DNA of 64,000 nucleotides, from contig CAZXQG010000012.1 of assembly GCA_964642725.1 (NCBI GenBank), forward strand, positions 12,625 to 76,624, written 5' to 3'. The notes under the pieces were generated by a model. That model was not told the DNA's origin. It ran no database searches and saw nothing but the letters and a program-made list of their open reading frames with translations. Each line of letters starts with the position of its first letter. Positions within the stretch are counted from its first letter, which is position 1. Shown in pieces: positions 34,244-42,453 of the stretch. A program made the position numbers and the translations under genes. The DNA comes from JAGVPT01 sp964642725. GTDB lineage: Bacteria > Bacteroidota > Ignavibacteria > UBA10030 > UBA8401.

Positions 34244-34338
34244 TAGCCCAAGGAAACGCATTCCCGTACTTATTGAATCCTCGTGTGCCTCTTGTGGTGT
34301 CAAGAACTGCGCGGGAGGGTTACGTCGTAAAAGTTCAA

Positions 34339-34467
34339 GGAGCTAATTCAAAAACACATCACATGATCCTTCGATGCGCTCTCCCGCTCTTCGAGCGGGA
34401 TCGCTTACTTCCCAAAGGGATCCCTTCGGCAGAAGGGCCAGCGCAAGACCATTTTTGAGATAGCTTC
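34339..34467. repeat. MITE-like palindromic repeat, copy C
   Basis: Bounded by imperfect inverted ends (GGAGCTAATTCAAAAAC at the left; right end is the reverse complement of GAAGCTATCTCAAAAAT), like copy A. The centre contains CCCGCTCTTCGAGCGGG, a 7-bp stem with a 3-base loop, and shares 57 bases with copy B. It lies between the convergent CDF and TauE/SafE genes, and its hairpins may end transcription. Confidence 0.65.
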
Positions 34468-34485
34468 TCGATACTGTTTGACATC

Positions 34486-35226
34486 TTACATTCCATGATG
34501 ATGATGCCCGCCTCCCATCATCATCATGATCCACGGCATGGGGATGCCTAAGCCTCTCATTACCATTATTATTCCCATGACTACTATCATCATCGCTGCA
34601 AGTTTATCTCCCCACACACGCAACCGGAAACGGAAGAACGTCGATACAAATCCAACAATAACAAGCGATGGAACAATGCCGCATCCAAATAGTGCCATGG
34701 CAACGGCTCCGTTCAGCGCACTTCCGGAAGCGGCAGCTATCACGAACATTGAATAGAGCAATCCGCACGGCAAAAGCGGTGTAAGCAATCCGATGTAGAA
34801 CTTGCTCTCGACGGCAGGCGATGCGAGCAAAGCGCCATACGATTTCGTATAAAGATTCAGCAGGAATGACTTTTTCTCTGAAGACAAAGATATTTTCTGC
34901 ATGAATCCCATCCACGGAAAAATCCTCAACATCCAAATTCCTGAGAGAACAAGCAGCACACCCGCAGCGGTCGAAAACCATTCCCCTGCCGACTGCAATC
35001 CTGAAAACCCTCCGCCAATTGCTCCAAGCAGAGCACCGACAAAAATGTACGACAGCACGCGCCCGAAATTATATGAAAGATGTTTGAGGAAGGGGCTCCA
35101 TTTTCCAGCGGTGATTTTGCTCCGAAAATTATCTTGCGTGGAATATGCGGCGACGATGGCCCCGCACATGCCAACGCAGTGCATGCTTCCGAAAAAGCCG
35201 GTGAGGAAGATGAGAATATAGTGCAT
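34486..35226 (-). CDS. TauE/SafE (DsbD_2-type) membrane protein with His-rich tail
   Basis: A 246-residue protein with six to seven membrane segments. The first segment ends GSMHCVGMCGAIVAAY, the Cys-containing signature of the DsbD_2-like 'sulfite exporter TauE/SafE' family, whose members are often found beside copper transport and cytochrome oxidase assembly genes. A second matching half has LLTPLLPCGLLYSMF. The C-terminus is unusual: a run of four Met, three Gly and four His (MMMMGGGHHHHGM), a plausible copper- or nickel-binding tail. It follows the YHS lipoprotein gene by 61 bases. A role in transition-metal transport is inferred from the tail and neighbours. Confidence 0.8.
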   Translation of the reverse strand: MHYILIFLTGFFGSMHCVGMCGAIVAAYSTQDNFRSKITAGKWSPFLKHLSYNFGRVLSYIFVGALLGAIGGGFSGLQSAGEWFSTAAGVLLVLSGIWMLRIFPWMGFMQKISLSSEKKSFLLNLYTKSYGALLASPAVESKFYIGLLTPLLPCGLLYSMFVIAAASGSALNGAVAMALFGCGIVPSLVIVGFVSTFFRFRLRVWGDKLAAMMIVVMGIIMVMRGLGIPMPWIMMMMGGGHHHHGM

Positions 35227-35287
35227 AGAGACGATGTCAACCTTGATCGTTAAAGTAAAGAAAATTTACGATCTTCGGTAGTCGGAG

Positions 35288-35602
35288 TTATTGGATGATT
35301 GATGTGCCAGCCTGCTGCGGTACCGCAACATAATCCATCGGCTTTTGCACAAATTTGTTCTTGCATCCCGTTGAGCAAAAGCCGTATACCTTCCCACTAT
35401 AATGGGCTGTATCGCCGATGCCTGCCGTCAGCGTCATCCCGCAAACAGGGTCATTGGCGTTATCAACCTTAATGTTTTTAAATGTTCCCTTTTCATCGTG
35501 AGAAGCTTCCGGAATTTGATAGCTGGCCGTTCTATTTTGCTGATTGCATCCTGTTATCGATACGAGACCAAAGACCAGTCCCAAAAAAAGAATCTTCTTC
35601 AT
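35288..35602 (-). CDS. YHS-domain lipoprotein
   Basis: A 104-residue lipoprotein. The start at 35602 gives MKKILFLGLVFGLVSITGC with a proper lipobox (ITGC) and Cys18 or 19 as lipid site; the frame is open further upstream without coding support. Residues ~50-90 form a YHS domain (DPVCGMTL, AHYSGKVYGFCSTGCKNKF) with three conserved Cys, which in other proteins binds copper or related metals, including in domains fused to copper ATPases. It is probably an envelope metallochaperone for the TauE/SafE protein downstream. Confidence 0.8.
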   Translation of the reverse strand: MKKILFLGLVFGLVSITGCNQQNRTASYQIPEASHDEKGTFKNIKVDNANDPVCGMTLTAGIGDTAHYSGKVYGFCSTGCKNKFVQKPMDYVAVPQQAGTSIIQ

Positions 35603-35667
35603 AGTGTATTCAGCCTTTGACTTGAATATTTCCTGCGTTAAAAATTGAATTATGCGTATCGTGATGA

Positions 35668-35700
35668 TGCCATGACTCAATTGTAAGGCGAGTCATGGCA
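35668..35700 (-). repeat. 11-bp perfect hairpin downstream of the TonB receptor gene
   Basis: TGCCATGACTC (35668-35678) pairs with GAGTCATGGCA (35690-35700). It begins 14 bases after the TonB-receptor stop on the minus strand. There is no U tract. It may end or process the transcript before the YHS gene. Confidence 0.55.
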
Positions 35701-35713
35701 CCACCTTAAAAAC

Positions 35714-37690
35714 TCACAGCGAATACCTCACTGTTGCGTACACCGACCGCGGCTGCCCGGGGTCAACATACCCTCCTGCGACTAATTCAGGATATGTTTT
35801 GTCTCCGAGATTCTTTACCCCTATCTGAATAAGAGCGCTGCCTGCATGCACTCCCACAGTCAAAGAGAAAACAGCGTACGACGGGAGAACCACGCCCGGT
35901 TCGTCGAAAGGACTGTAGGGACCGACGACGTTCGAGCTCAGTTTAATGTTCCAGTTGGCATGGGGCGTAATATCCAATGCGGCGATGCCGATGTACTTGG
36001 AGGTGTTATAAACGCGGGCGCCGGAGAGAGAGTCGCCGGCATCCGAAACCAGGTTCCTGTAGCGGGCATCGTTGAACGTCCAGTCCGCGGTTAAGCGAAT
36101 TCCATTTGTTAGCTGAACCGCAGCGTCCGCTTCTACTCCCTGCCTGCGGCTGCTTCCGCCGCTGGTGGAAATCAGCGTTATCGGATCGAACGTCTGTTCG
36201 TTGCTGACGTCCATGAGAAACAGTGCAACGCTCCCGCTGACAACGCCTTTATCGAATTTTGTTCCTGCCTCGTATGCCCATGCGGTGATAAAAGGAAGCG
36301 AGGGGGTTTCGATTGTGCCGTCTGTGGAACGAAAGCCGCGCGAAACATTCGCATAGAGTGAAAGATCGTCGGCCAGAAAATACATCGCACCGAGCTTCGG
36401 CGAGAATATTCCCTTCGTGTCGCTTGCCGACGGCGCACCGGCCGGGTCAGAGAAATCGTTCAGCAGATCGTATCGCACGCCGACAGTGAACGTGAACCTG
36501 TCGGCCCGTTCTTCCGATTGCAGAAACACCGCTTCTGCCTCCTGCCGCGCCGACAAAAGGATTTGAGAAGAATCGCGCACTCTGTTCGTGGTCATCCAGT
36601 TTTCGTATTCTGCATGGTCGAATTTTCCTTCGACTCCCATTGTTACTTCGGCATGAGGGAAAACCCATGTGAGGGCGCTCGTGCCGCCAAAGCCGTACCG
36701 TGTATCCTCCTCTTCAGTTTGACTTCCTGACCCTTCAGTAATTCCTCCTTCGGGGGGCGTCGTGAGATACAGCTGCCATCGTCCCTGAGTCGAGTACAGC
36801 GTTGTCCGCCAGAACATGACGGAGTCGGGCGAAACGCGGAGGCTGATGCGTTCCTGCGCATGGCGCTTAAACCCGCCGTCGGTAGAATTCGCAACAACAT
36901 TATAATCGTGCTGATCGAATTGATCTTGGGTGAGCGAGCCGGGAGAAGCCCAATTCGCCGCATATAATTCCATTCCTGCATCGAGCGTTGCAATTGGCGA
37001 AAGGTTCTGCACGAAACGGGCATGTCCTTGCTCGAGATCATAGCCGCTGTTCGGCCTCCAGCCGTCTTCATGGATCGCGCGAACGCCGAAAACACCGCTG
37101 TTCCCGCCGTTGTCAAAACCGGTAAGAATTGTTCCGTTCAGTTTCCCGTACGAACCTCCGGAGAGCCACACATTTGTTCCGTCCATTTTTTCGAGCGTTC
37201 GTATGTTCAGGATGCCGGACATGGCAAAATTTCCATAGAGTGCGCTGGTCGGTCCTTTGATAAGATTCATCGAACTCACCGCCTCGGGCATCAATAGATT
37301 AAAATCATCGTACCCTTCTGCATGTCCGTTGACCGGTTCGTTGATCGGAACGCCGTCGATCCAGAGCGCCATATCCGTGGAATGGTCTGAGCTGAAACCG
37401 CGGATGGATGCATCCGAAGCAAAACCGGGGCCTTGTCCCTGTTCGTGAACCTCGAGCCCCGCCGTTTGGCGGAGAAGATCCCACGAATCCGTGGCGACAG
37501 TTTGTTGAATATCCACGGGAGAGACGGCAATTGAACTCACCGGCACCTGACGTTCAAAAGGACTTGATGTAATTGTTACTTCGGGAAGCTGAACGACCCG
37601 ATTGTTGAGCGAGTCGGGATCGGCGGCTATCGCTTGCTCCCCGCTAATAATTAATAAACATGACAGTGCAAAAAAGAAACACCATCGCAT
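35714..37690 (-). CDS. TonB-dependent outer-membrane receptor
   Basis: A 658-residue receptor. The start at 37690 gives a signal peptide (MRWCFFFALSCLLIISG, cut near IAA); the frame extends 19 codons upstream without support. The plug domain is clear (QLPEVTITSS as TonB-box-like start, ASIRGFSSDHSTDMALWIDG, GPTSALYGNFAMSGILNIRT), followed by a barrel ending in an aromatic C-terminus (RSVYATVRYSL). There is no carboxypeptidase-like N-terminal domain, so it resembles metal or siderophore receptors more than sugar SusC proteins. Cys-rich and YHS proteins on either side point to uptake of a transition metal, perhaps copper; this is inference. Confidence 0.85.
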   Translation of the reverse strand: MRWCFFFALSCLLIISGEQAIAADPDSLNNRVVQLPEVTITSSPFERQVPVSSIAVSPVDIQQTVATDSWDLLRQTAGLEVHEQGQGPGFASDASIRGFSSDHSTDMALWIDGVPINEPVNGHAEGYDDFNLLMPEAVSSMNLIKGPTSALYGNFAMSGILNIRTLEKMDGTNVWLSGGSYGKLNGTILTGFDNGGNSGVFGVRAIHEDGWRPNSGYDLEQGHARFVQNLSPIATLDAGMELYAANWASPGSLTQDQFDQHDYNVVANSTDGGFKRHAQERISLRVSPDSVMFWRTTLYSTQGRWQLYLTTPPEGGITEGSGSQTEEEDTRYGFGGTSALTWVFPHAEVTMGVEGKFDHAEYENWMTTNRVRDSSQILLSARQEAEAVFLQSEERADRFTFTVGVRYDLLNDFSDPAGAPSASDTKGIFSPKLGAMYFLADDLSLYANVSRGFRSTDGTIETPSLPFITAWAYEAGTKFDKGVVSGSVALFLMDVSNEQTFDPITLISTSGGSSRRQGVEADAAVQLTNGIRLTADWTFNDARYRNLVSDAGDSLSGARVYNTSKYIGIAALDITPHANWNIKLSSNVVGPYSPFDEPGVVLPSYAVFSLTVGVHAGSALIQIGVKNLGDKTYPELVAGGYVDPGQPRSVYATVRYSL

Positions 37691-37731
37691 AGAGAATTCC
37701 CTTCTTTCATTTGATTGAAGTACAGCAAGGC

Positions 37732-37754
37732 ATCTCCCTAATTTCAAGGGAGAT
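37732..37754 (-). repeat. Hairpin in the TonB-receptor leader
   Basis: ATCTCCCT (37732-37739) and AGGGAGAT (37747-37754) form a perfect 8-bp stem with a 7-base loop, between the Cys-rich gene stop and the TonB-receptor start. It could regulate the receptor mRNA. No known riboswitch was recognised. Confidence 0.45.
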
Positions 37755-37772
37755 CAATTGTTAGATTACGGA

Positions 37773-38201
37773 TTACGAAAGAAGTAAGAACGAAGATTGC
37801 GGGGGATGGAAAAGGGAATTCGATGTTCCTGAAAGAAGTGATTCGCGTGCGTTTGCAAATTTTTCTGTCGTGGAGACATTGATTGTCTCATTCGTTCCAA
37901 ACGCCGGATCAATCCACTGGTCAAGAACGTTTGGAGAGAGAGCCGCCAGCGGAGCTGCGCATGGAGCAGAAGAAACGGAACAGGTTGTATGATCATTTTT
38001 GCCTGAATGCCGCGATGCGCAACAGCATGACGACGCCATCCCGCTACCAGAATTGCAGCAGCAGCAACAATTCTGCATCGAAGCGGATTCTTTGCCGCTT
38101 CGGCTGTTTAAACCCGTAATCGGGGCGAAATAGAGCCCGTTTGCATACAGCAGGCTTAGCACCAGCGTGACACTACAGAAATGTCGCAGCGGATTGATCA
38201 T
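37773..38201 (-). CDS. Small Cys-rich exported protein
   Basis: A 142-residue protein with an N-terminal hydrophobic segment. Residues ~43-75 hold about ten Cys, including a run of five (QNCCCCCNSGSGMASSCCCASRH), followed by His and a further pair (TTCSVSSAPC). No family is recognised. Runs of Cys with His suggest metal binding, and it is directly upstream of a TonB receptor (83-base gap) in a locus with YHS and His-rich proteins. The ATG at 38201 is only a few bases downstream of a candidate -10 box, so the real start is uncertain. Compositional coding signs are weak; it may be a genuine but fast-evolving gene. Confidence 0.55.
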   Translation of the reverse strand: MINPLRHFCSVTLVLSLLYANGLYFAPITGLNSRSGKESASMQNCCCCCNSGSGMASSCCCASRHSGKNDHTTCSVSSAPCAAPLAALSPNVLDQWIDPAFGTNETINVSTTEKFANARESLLSGTSNSLFHPPQSSFLLLS

Positions 38202-38203
38202 GC

Positions 38204-38231
38204 ATTATATAACCAATTTTGGTTACGGCAA
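38204..38231 (-). promoter_or_regulatory. Promoter with an embedded operator-like palindrome
   Basis: On the minus strand: TTGCCG (-35), a 16-base spacer that is itself a perfect inverted repeat (TAACCAAAATTGGTTA: 7-bp arms, 2-base centre), then TATAAT (-10). The operator fills the spacer, so a bound repressor would occlude polymerase. It lies just upstream of the Cys-rich/TonB/YHS locus. The ATG at 38201 is only 2 bases after the -10 box, which would make that start leaderless or wrong. Confidence 0.45.
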
Positions 38232-38281
38232 GTTTCATTAAGATAAAAAAATCTCTCACACGTGCAAGCACCATTACTGCA

Positions 38282-38387
38282 TTCCCAAACGACATGTCCC
38301 GCGACGACGGGAGAGTTTGGGAACGAGAAGAAATAGTTCGCTCCCAATCCCAAAAGGGATCACTTCGTGACGAGGACGATGGGAGCG
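38282..38387. repeat. Two nested hairpins downstream of the GH130 gene
   Basis: TTCCCAAAC/GTTTGGGAA (38282-38290 with 38315-38323) encloses CCCG/CGGG; CGCTCCCA/TGGGAGCG (38339-38346 with 38380-38387) encloses TCAC/GTGA. Both lie in the 215-base gap after the end of the carbohydrate operon and could act as its terminator. CCCAAAAGGGAT recalls the repeat family seen at 33.1 and 34.4 kb. Confidence 0.5.
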
Positions 38388-38416
38388 AGATGAAGCGTGT
38401 TTAGGACAAGATTTGT

Positions 38417-39901
38417 TTACTTCGACCGCATTTTCGCCAAAAGTTCAACTATCGAAACGCTCGCGATGCGTGTCGCACGGTCTGACATCGCGTACGGTAT
38501 GATTAATCTTCCGTTGTGTGCGATTGCGCCGCAAGTATAGACAACGTTCGGCACATATCCTTCTCGTTCCGATGCATCCGGCGCAATGAGCGGTCCCTTG
38601 AGCCTCCCGATTACTTTCGCAGGATTGTCAAGGTCGAGCAGGATAGCTCCGATGCAGTATTTTCTTACCGGACCAACGCCATGCGTCAGCAGGATCCATC
38701 CTTTGTCGGTTTCGATTGGCGAGCCGCAATTCCCTATCTGCGTGAATTCCCAGGGGGCACTGGGCTGCATCAAGGGTGCAGGGGCGTTCCATTGATAAAC
38801 ATTATCGGAGAAGACAATATAGAGGTTTTCGGCATCGTGCCTTGATACCAGGGCATACCTGCCGTTGATTTTTCTCGGGAAGAGCGCCATCCCTTTGTTC
38901 TTTGCGGCGTCCCCGCTCAACGAGTTGATCCTGAAACGGACGAAATCTGTCGTTTCAAGAAGCAGAGGCATAATGATCTCGCCGTCGTACGCCGTGTATG
39001 TGGAATAATAGGTTACGGTGCCGTCATCATCGGTGAAGCGCACAAACCGCGCATCTTCAATTCCGTTGGATTCAAAGGACGAAACGGGAAAAATTGCCCG
39101 TTCCGAAAGAGGGATTTGCGCCGAAAAATCTATTTCATAGTTAAGCTCGAGCAGCGATTCGAGAGCCTCGATAGCGCGGCGCTGACCGGCCGAAAGTTTT
39201 CCGCCGCGCTTTTTCAATCGTGCAATTTTTTCCGCTAACTGAGATCGTGTAAATTTTGCCGGCAGAGGTTTGACAATCTCTTTCATCGAAGAACTCCGGC
39301 GGTCTCCGTTTTGAAGTTTGCTGAAGAACTCGGACGCGTTGAATGTCGGATCCGGATTCACCGTCGGAGTAACGACGAGCTTGCCCGTCGAGTCAAACGA
39401 GACTTCACCTTCCCCGTCAATAATGCCTGTTCGAAACTCGATAGACGAGATATGCCCTTCTCCGGTCGCACGCAAGCTCATAATGAATCGAAGTGCTTCC
39501 GGCACCAATCCGCTCTGGTCATAGTGAGGAACTATTGAAGGATTGAACAGCGCAGCTGCCTCCAACGAATATTCACAGGTAAAATATGAGCCGAGGAGCA
39601 GCCGCTTCACTTTTGAGAGCTCAGTGCGAGACGGCAGAAAAAGCTTCACCCGCTCGTAGCCCAGCCTGAACGTTTCTTCGAGATTCCGATGACGGTCCCG
39701 GAATTCAGCAAATACCGTATCGAGGATATTCCTGGACTCCGCATCGGTCAATTCCGCTACCCGCCGCACAAGCCCCTTCATTCTCGACAAATATCCGGGA
39801 CTGAGCGGAGTAACAGGAACAAACGGTTTGATGATAACCCGCGAAATATCGGGTTCGATCAGCACGGCTTGCCGCCGCACTTCGAGTTCTTCCCTCTTCA
39901 T
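38417..39901 (-). CDS. GH130 family glycosidase/phosphorylase
   Basis: A 494-residue enzyme of GH130, whose characterised members phosphorolyse or hydrolyse beta-mannosides (mannosyl-glucose, beta-1,4- or beta-1,2-mannooligosaccharides). The N-terminal ~130 residues are helical; the five-bladed propeller follows with GEGHISSIEFRTGII, SNGIEDARFVRFTDDDGT (catalytic Asp region), ALFPRKINGRYALVSRHDAE and GWILLTHGVGPVRKY. No signal peptide, so cytoplasmic. It lies 58 bases after the GH2 beta-mannosidase gene. Together they would break down mannooligosaccharides inside the cell. A phosphorylase is more likely than a hydrolase, but not decided by sequence alone. Confidence 0.85.
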   Translation of the reverse strand: MKREELEVRRQAVLIEPDISRVIIKPFVPVTPLSPGYLSRMKGLVRRVAELTDAESRNILDTVFAEFRDRHRNLEETFRLGYERVKLFLPSRTELSKVKRLLLGSYFTCEYSLEAAALFNPSIVPHYDQSGLVPEALRFIMSLRATGEGHISSIEFRTGIIDGEGEVSFDSTGKLVVTPTVNPDPTFNASEFFSKLQNGDRRSSSMKEIVKPLPAKFTRSQLAEKIARLKKRGGKLSAGQRRAIEALESLLELNYEIDFSAQIPLSERAIFPVSSFESNGIEDARFVRFTDDDGTVTYYSTYTAYDGEIIMPLLLETTDFVRFRINSLSGDAAKNKGMALFPRKINGRYALVSRHDAENLYIVFSDNVYQWNAPAPLMQPSAPWEFTQIGNCGSPIETDKGWILLTHGVGPVRKYCIGAILLDLDNPAKVIGRLKGPLIAPDASEREGYVPNVVYTCGAIAHNGRLIIPYAMSDRATRIASVSIVELLAKMRSK

Positions 39902-39959
39902 AAAGCGTACCTTCTTTCTGGTTGAACAATTCTCCCGATCGTCAAACGCCGCATGATCC

Positions 39960-42407
39960 TCACAGCGCTCGAAGTCTGAGCCTTTCTCTAATCAAATTTT
40001 GCGGCAACCGCGAGATGATCCTGACAGCTTTCGGAATTCCCGCATCGAGGTCGAAATAATTGTCATCCATTTCGGCATCTTCGTTCTCGATTTCCATCCT
40101 GATGTTTTTTTTCAGCCCGGATGATCTCAACGTCACAACGTAAGCGTCATTATCAGCATTCGCTAATTGGAATTCGACATTCGACAATGGGAAGTGCATA
40201 TGTTTCGGCTCGACCAAAAAATGCCTGTTTTCAGAGAGGACAATATCGTCCTTTTTCAAGTAAGCCAAAAAGTACGATCTCGTCGGGTCAACATGGGTAT
40301 ATTCCGCGGAGGCGATTTTTATGAGTAGTTTCGATGCGTTGCGGCCGACAATCACCTGTGCTGTCTTCGACAACGCTACAGGCCCATCGAACGAGCGCAA
40401 AGTGACCTCGATCGTCGCGTTCAAAGGTGCGAGCATATCGGATGTTCCCCAGACCTCTATCTGTGTTCCCGTATTCCTGAAACTCACAAGCACCGGTGCC
40501 AGAAATTTCTTTGCATAATAGTATGCCGCTTTGGGGCGCAGTGCGCTGTCGATAACCGACCAGCTCGTCACCGGCCAGCAGTCGTTGAGCTGCCAGAATA
40601 GAGATCCGGCGGTATTAAATTTTCGCCGCCTCCAATGTTCGACGGCAGTCCTCAATGCTTCTGCCTGAATTAGCTGCCCCTTATAGATAAAATCGGCGAG
40701 GTCTGTTCCTACATTCACGTGGCCGGCCTGAAAACGATACAGCCGTTCGGTCCCTTCGGGGAGTTTATTATGATGTTCCATCACCCGGCTTTGCGGATTG
40801 AGGTCGAGGAGGGTCATCATCGATTCATATGTTTTTACATTCGGGGGAGCCTGGAAACCGAATTCCGTTACAAACCGTGCTGTGTCCTTCTCATATTCTT
40901 TGTAATCCTTCCATCTCGCCCACATTTCCCATTGGTGATGATTGCCGTTCGATTCATCATTCGGAAATCCTTTTCCGAACGGAGAACTCCGCCAATATGG
41001 TCGTGTTCCGTCGAACTTGCCGCAAATTGACGGGAGAAGAGTCTTAAAGATTTTTGATCCCGTCATTTCATCCGGCGACTTGCCTGGATTGTGCTGGCAG
41101 AAGATCCATTCGCATTCATTGTTGCCGCACCAGAGAACGATGCTCGGATGGTTCCGTAACCGCTTGACGGCCTTTTCGGCCTCATCGCTCACCAGTTTCA
41201 TGAACCAGGAATCTTCCGGATACTCGGCGCAGGCAAACATGAAATCCTGCCACACCATCAGACCGAGGCGGTCGCAGAGTTTATAGAATATTTCCTGTTC
41301 ATAGATCCCGCCGCCCCACACGCGAAGCATGTTCATGTTTGCAGATTTCGCCATGCCGAGCAGCTTTTCGTACGTGGCGTCGGTGATTCGCGGAATGAAC
41401 GAATCGCTTGGGATCCAATCGGCGCCTTTGCAGAAAATTTTTTCTCCGTTCATTTCGATGATGAAGGACGTCCCTTCCTTGTCGGGCTCCTGGAGCAATC
41501 GAACTGTGCGGAGGGCAAAAGGAACTTCGAGCCGCTCAACTTCTTCATCCTTTGACACGAGAGAAAATATAGCGCGGTACATTGGCTGTTCGCCGTATCC
41601 GCTCGGCCACCAGCGCTGCGGCTTTTTTATGCGGAGTCGAAATTTCATCTCTCCCTTTTTCGCACGGCGCTGATCCGTAACGATCACTTTTTCGCTGCAA
41701 ATTTCGGTCTGCAACCGCAGAGCATCCGCAACAAACAATGAGACGGCGAGCGACAATTCGACAACAGCTTCATTCTTCGTTAGAGAAACAACCTTTACGA
41801 ACGGTGATTGCAAGACCCCCTGTGAATGGGCTTCCAGCCTTATGCCGCGCCAGATGCCCGATGTCGTCAACCGCGGCCCCCAGTCCCAGCCGAACGAGTA
41901 CTGCGCCTTCCGCGCATACATGCGGTGCTGTTCATGATTGGCGGCGAGCACACCATGTTTCTTTTCCAAGGCTTTCGACCGCTTCACGGGAGAATCGAAA
42001 AGAATCTCGATAAGATTTTTCCCGGTCCGTAAAAGTTCTTTGACATTGAACCGGTGTTCGACAAACATATCTGCCGTTGTCCCTGCCAGCGTACCGTTGA
42101 TGCGGATGGATGCATACGTGTCCAGCCCTTCCGCCGCCAGTTCGATGCGTTTCTCTTTAAGAAAGTCTTCATCGACTTCAAATTCGCGGCGATAGACCCA
42201 TTGCTGCAAATCGACCCATTGAACTTGTTCCTCGTTCATCCGGTAGAACGGGTCGGGAATTTTTCCATTCGCTAAAAGATCAGTGTGTACGGTGCCGGGA
42301 ACGGTGCCGCTTATCCACTCGGTGATGCCGGAAACATCCTTTGGAAGGGCCCGATGTTTATCGATAGTCTTGAACTGCCACGTTCCGTTAAGGTCTATTG
42401 TTTTCAT
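39960..42407 (-). CDS. Beta-mannosidase, GH2
   Basis: An 815-residue enzyme with the GH2 beta-mannosidase layout: sugar-binding jelly roll (FYRMNEEQVQWVDLQQWVYR), Ig-like domain, TIM barrel and C-terminal beta domains. Glu431 in VLWCGNNECEW is the acid/base and Glu515 in FVTEFGFQ the nucleophile; YGEQPMYR and LRVWGGGIYE are characteristic of beta-mannosidases rather than galactosidases or glucuronidases. No signal peptide, so cytoplasmic. It releases terminal beta-mannose. It is 46 bases downstream of the large T9SS toroid gene and 58 bases upstream of GH130. Confidence 0.92.
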   Translation of the reverse strand: MKTIDLNGTWQFKTIDKHRALPKDVSGITEWISGTVPGTVHTDLLANGKIPDPFYRMNEEQVQWVDLQQWVYRREFEVDEDFLKEKRIELAAEGLDTYASIRINGTLAGTTADMFVEHRFNVKELLRTGKNLIEILFDSPVKRSKALEKKHGVLAANHEQHRMYARKAQYSFGWDWGPRLTTSGIWRGIRLEAHSQGVLQSPFVKVVSLTKNEAVVELSLAVSLFVADALRLQTEICSEKVIVTDQRRAKKGEMKFRLRIKKPQRWWPSGYGEQPMYRAIFSLVSKDEEVERLEVPFALRTVRLLQEPDKEGTSFIIEMNGEKIFCKGADWIPSDSFIPRITDATYEKLLGMAKSANMNMLRVWGGGIYEQEIFYKLCDRLGLMVWQDFMFACAEYPEDSWFMKLVSDEAEKAVKRLRNHPSIVLWCGNNECEWIFCQHNPGKSPDEMTGSKIFKTLLPSICGKFDGTRPYWRSSPFGKGFPNDESNGNHHQWEMWARWKDYKEYEKDTARFVTEFGFQAPPNVKTYESMMTLLDLNPQSRVMEHHNKLPEGTERLYRFQAGHVNVGTDLADFIYKGQLIQAEALRTAVEHWRRRKFNTAGSLFWQLNDCWPVTSWSVIDSALRPKAAYYYAKKFLAPVLVSFRNTGTQIEVWGTSDMLAPLNATIEVTLRSFDGPVALSKTAQVIVGRNASKLLIKIASAEYTHVDPTRSYFLAYLKKDDIVLSENRHFLVEPKHMHFPLSNVEFQLANADNDAYVVTLRSSGLKKNIRMEIENEDAEMDDNYFDLDAGIPKAVRIISRLPQNLIRERLRLRAL

Positions 42408-42453
42408 ACGGTTTCTCCATCTGCCAAGAAAGCTTCAACCAGATCCAACACTA

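Noticed and set aside
34496..34530. Short ATG/CAT-rich tract that looks like a simple repeat
   Set aside because: It encodes the Met/His tail of the TauE/SafE protein.
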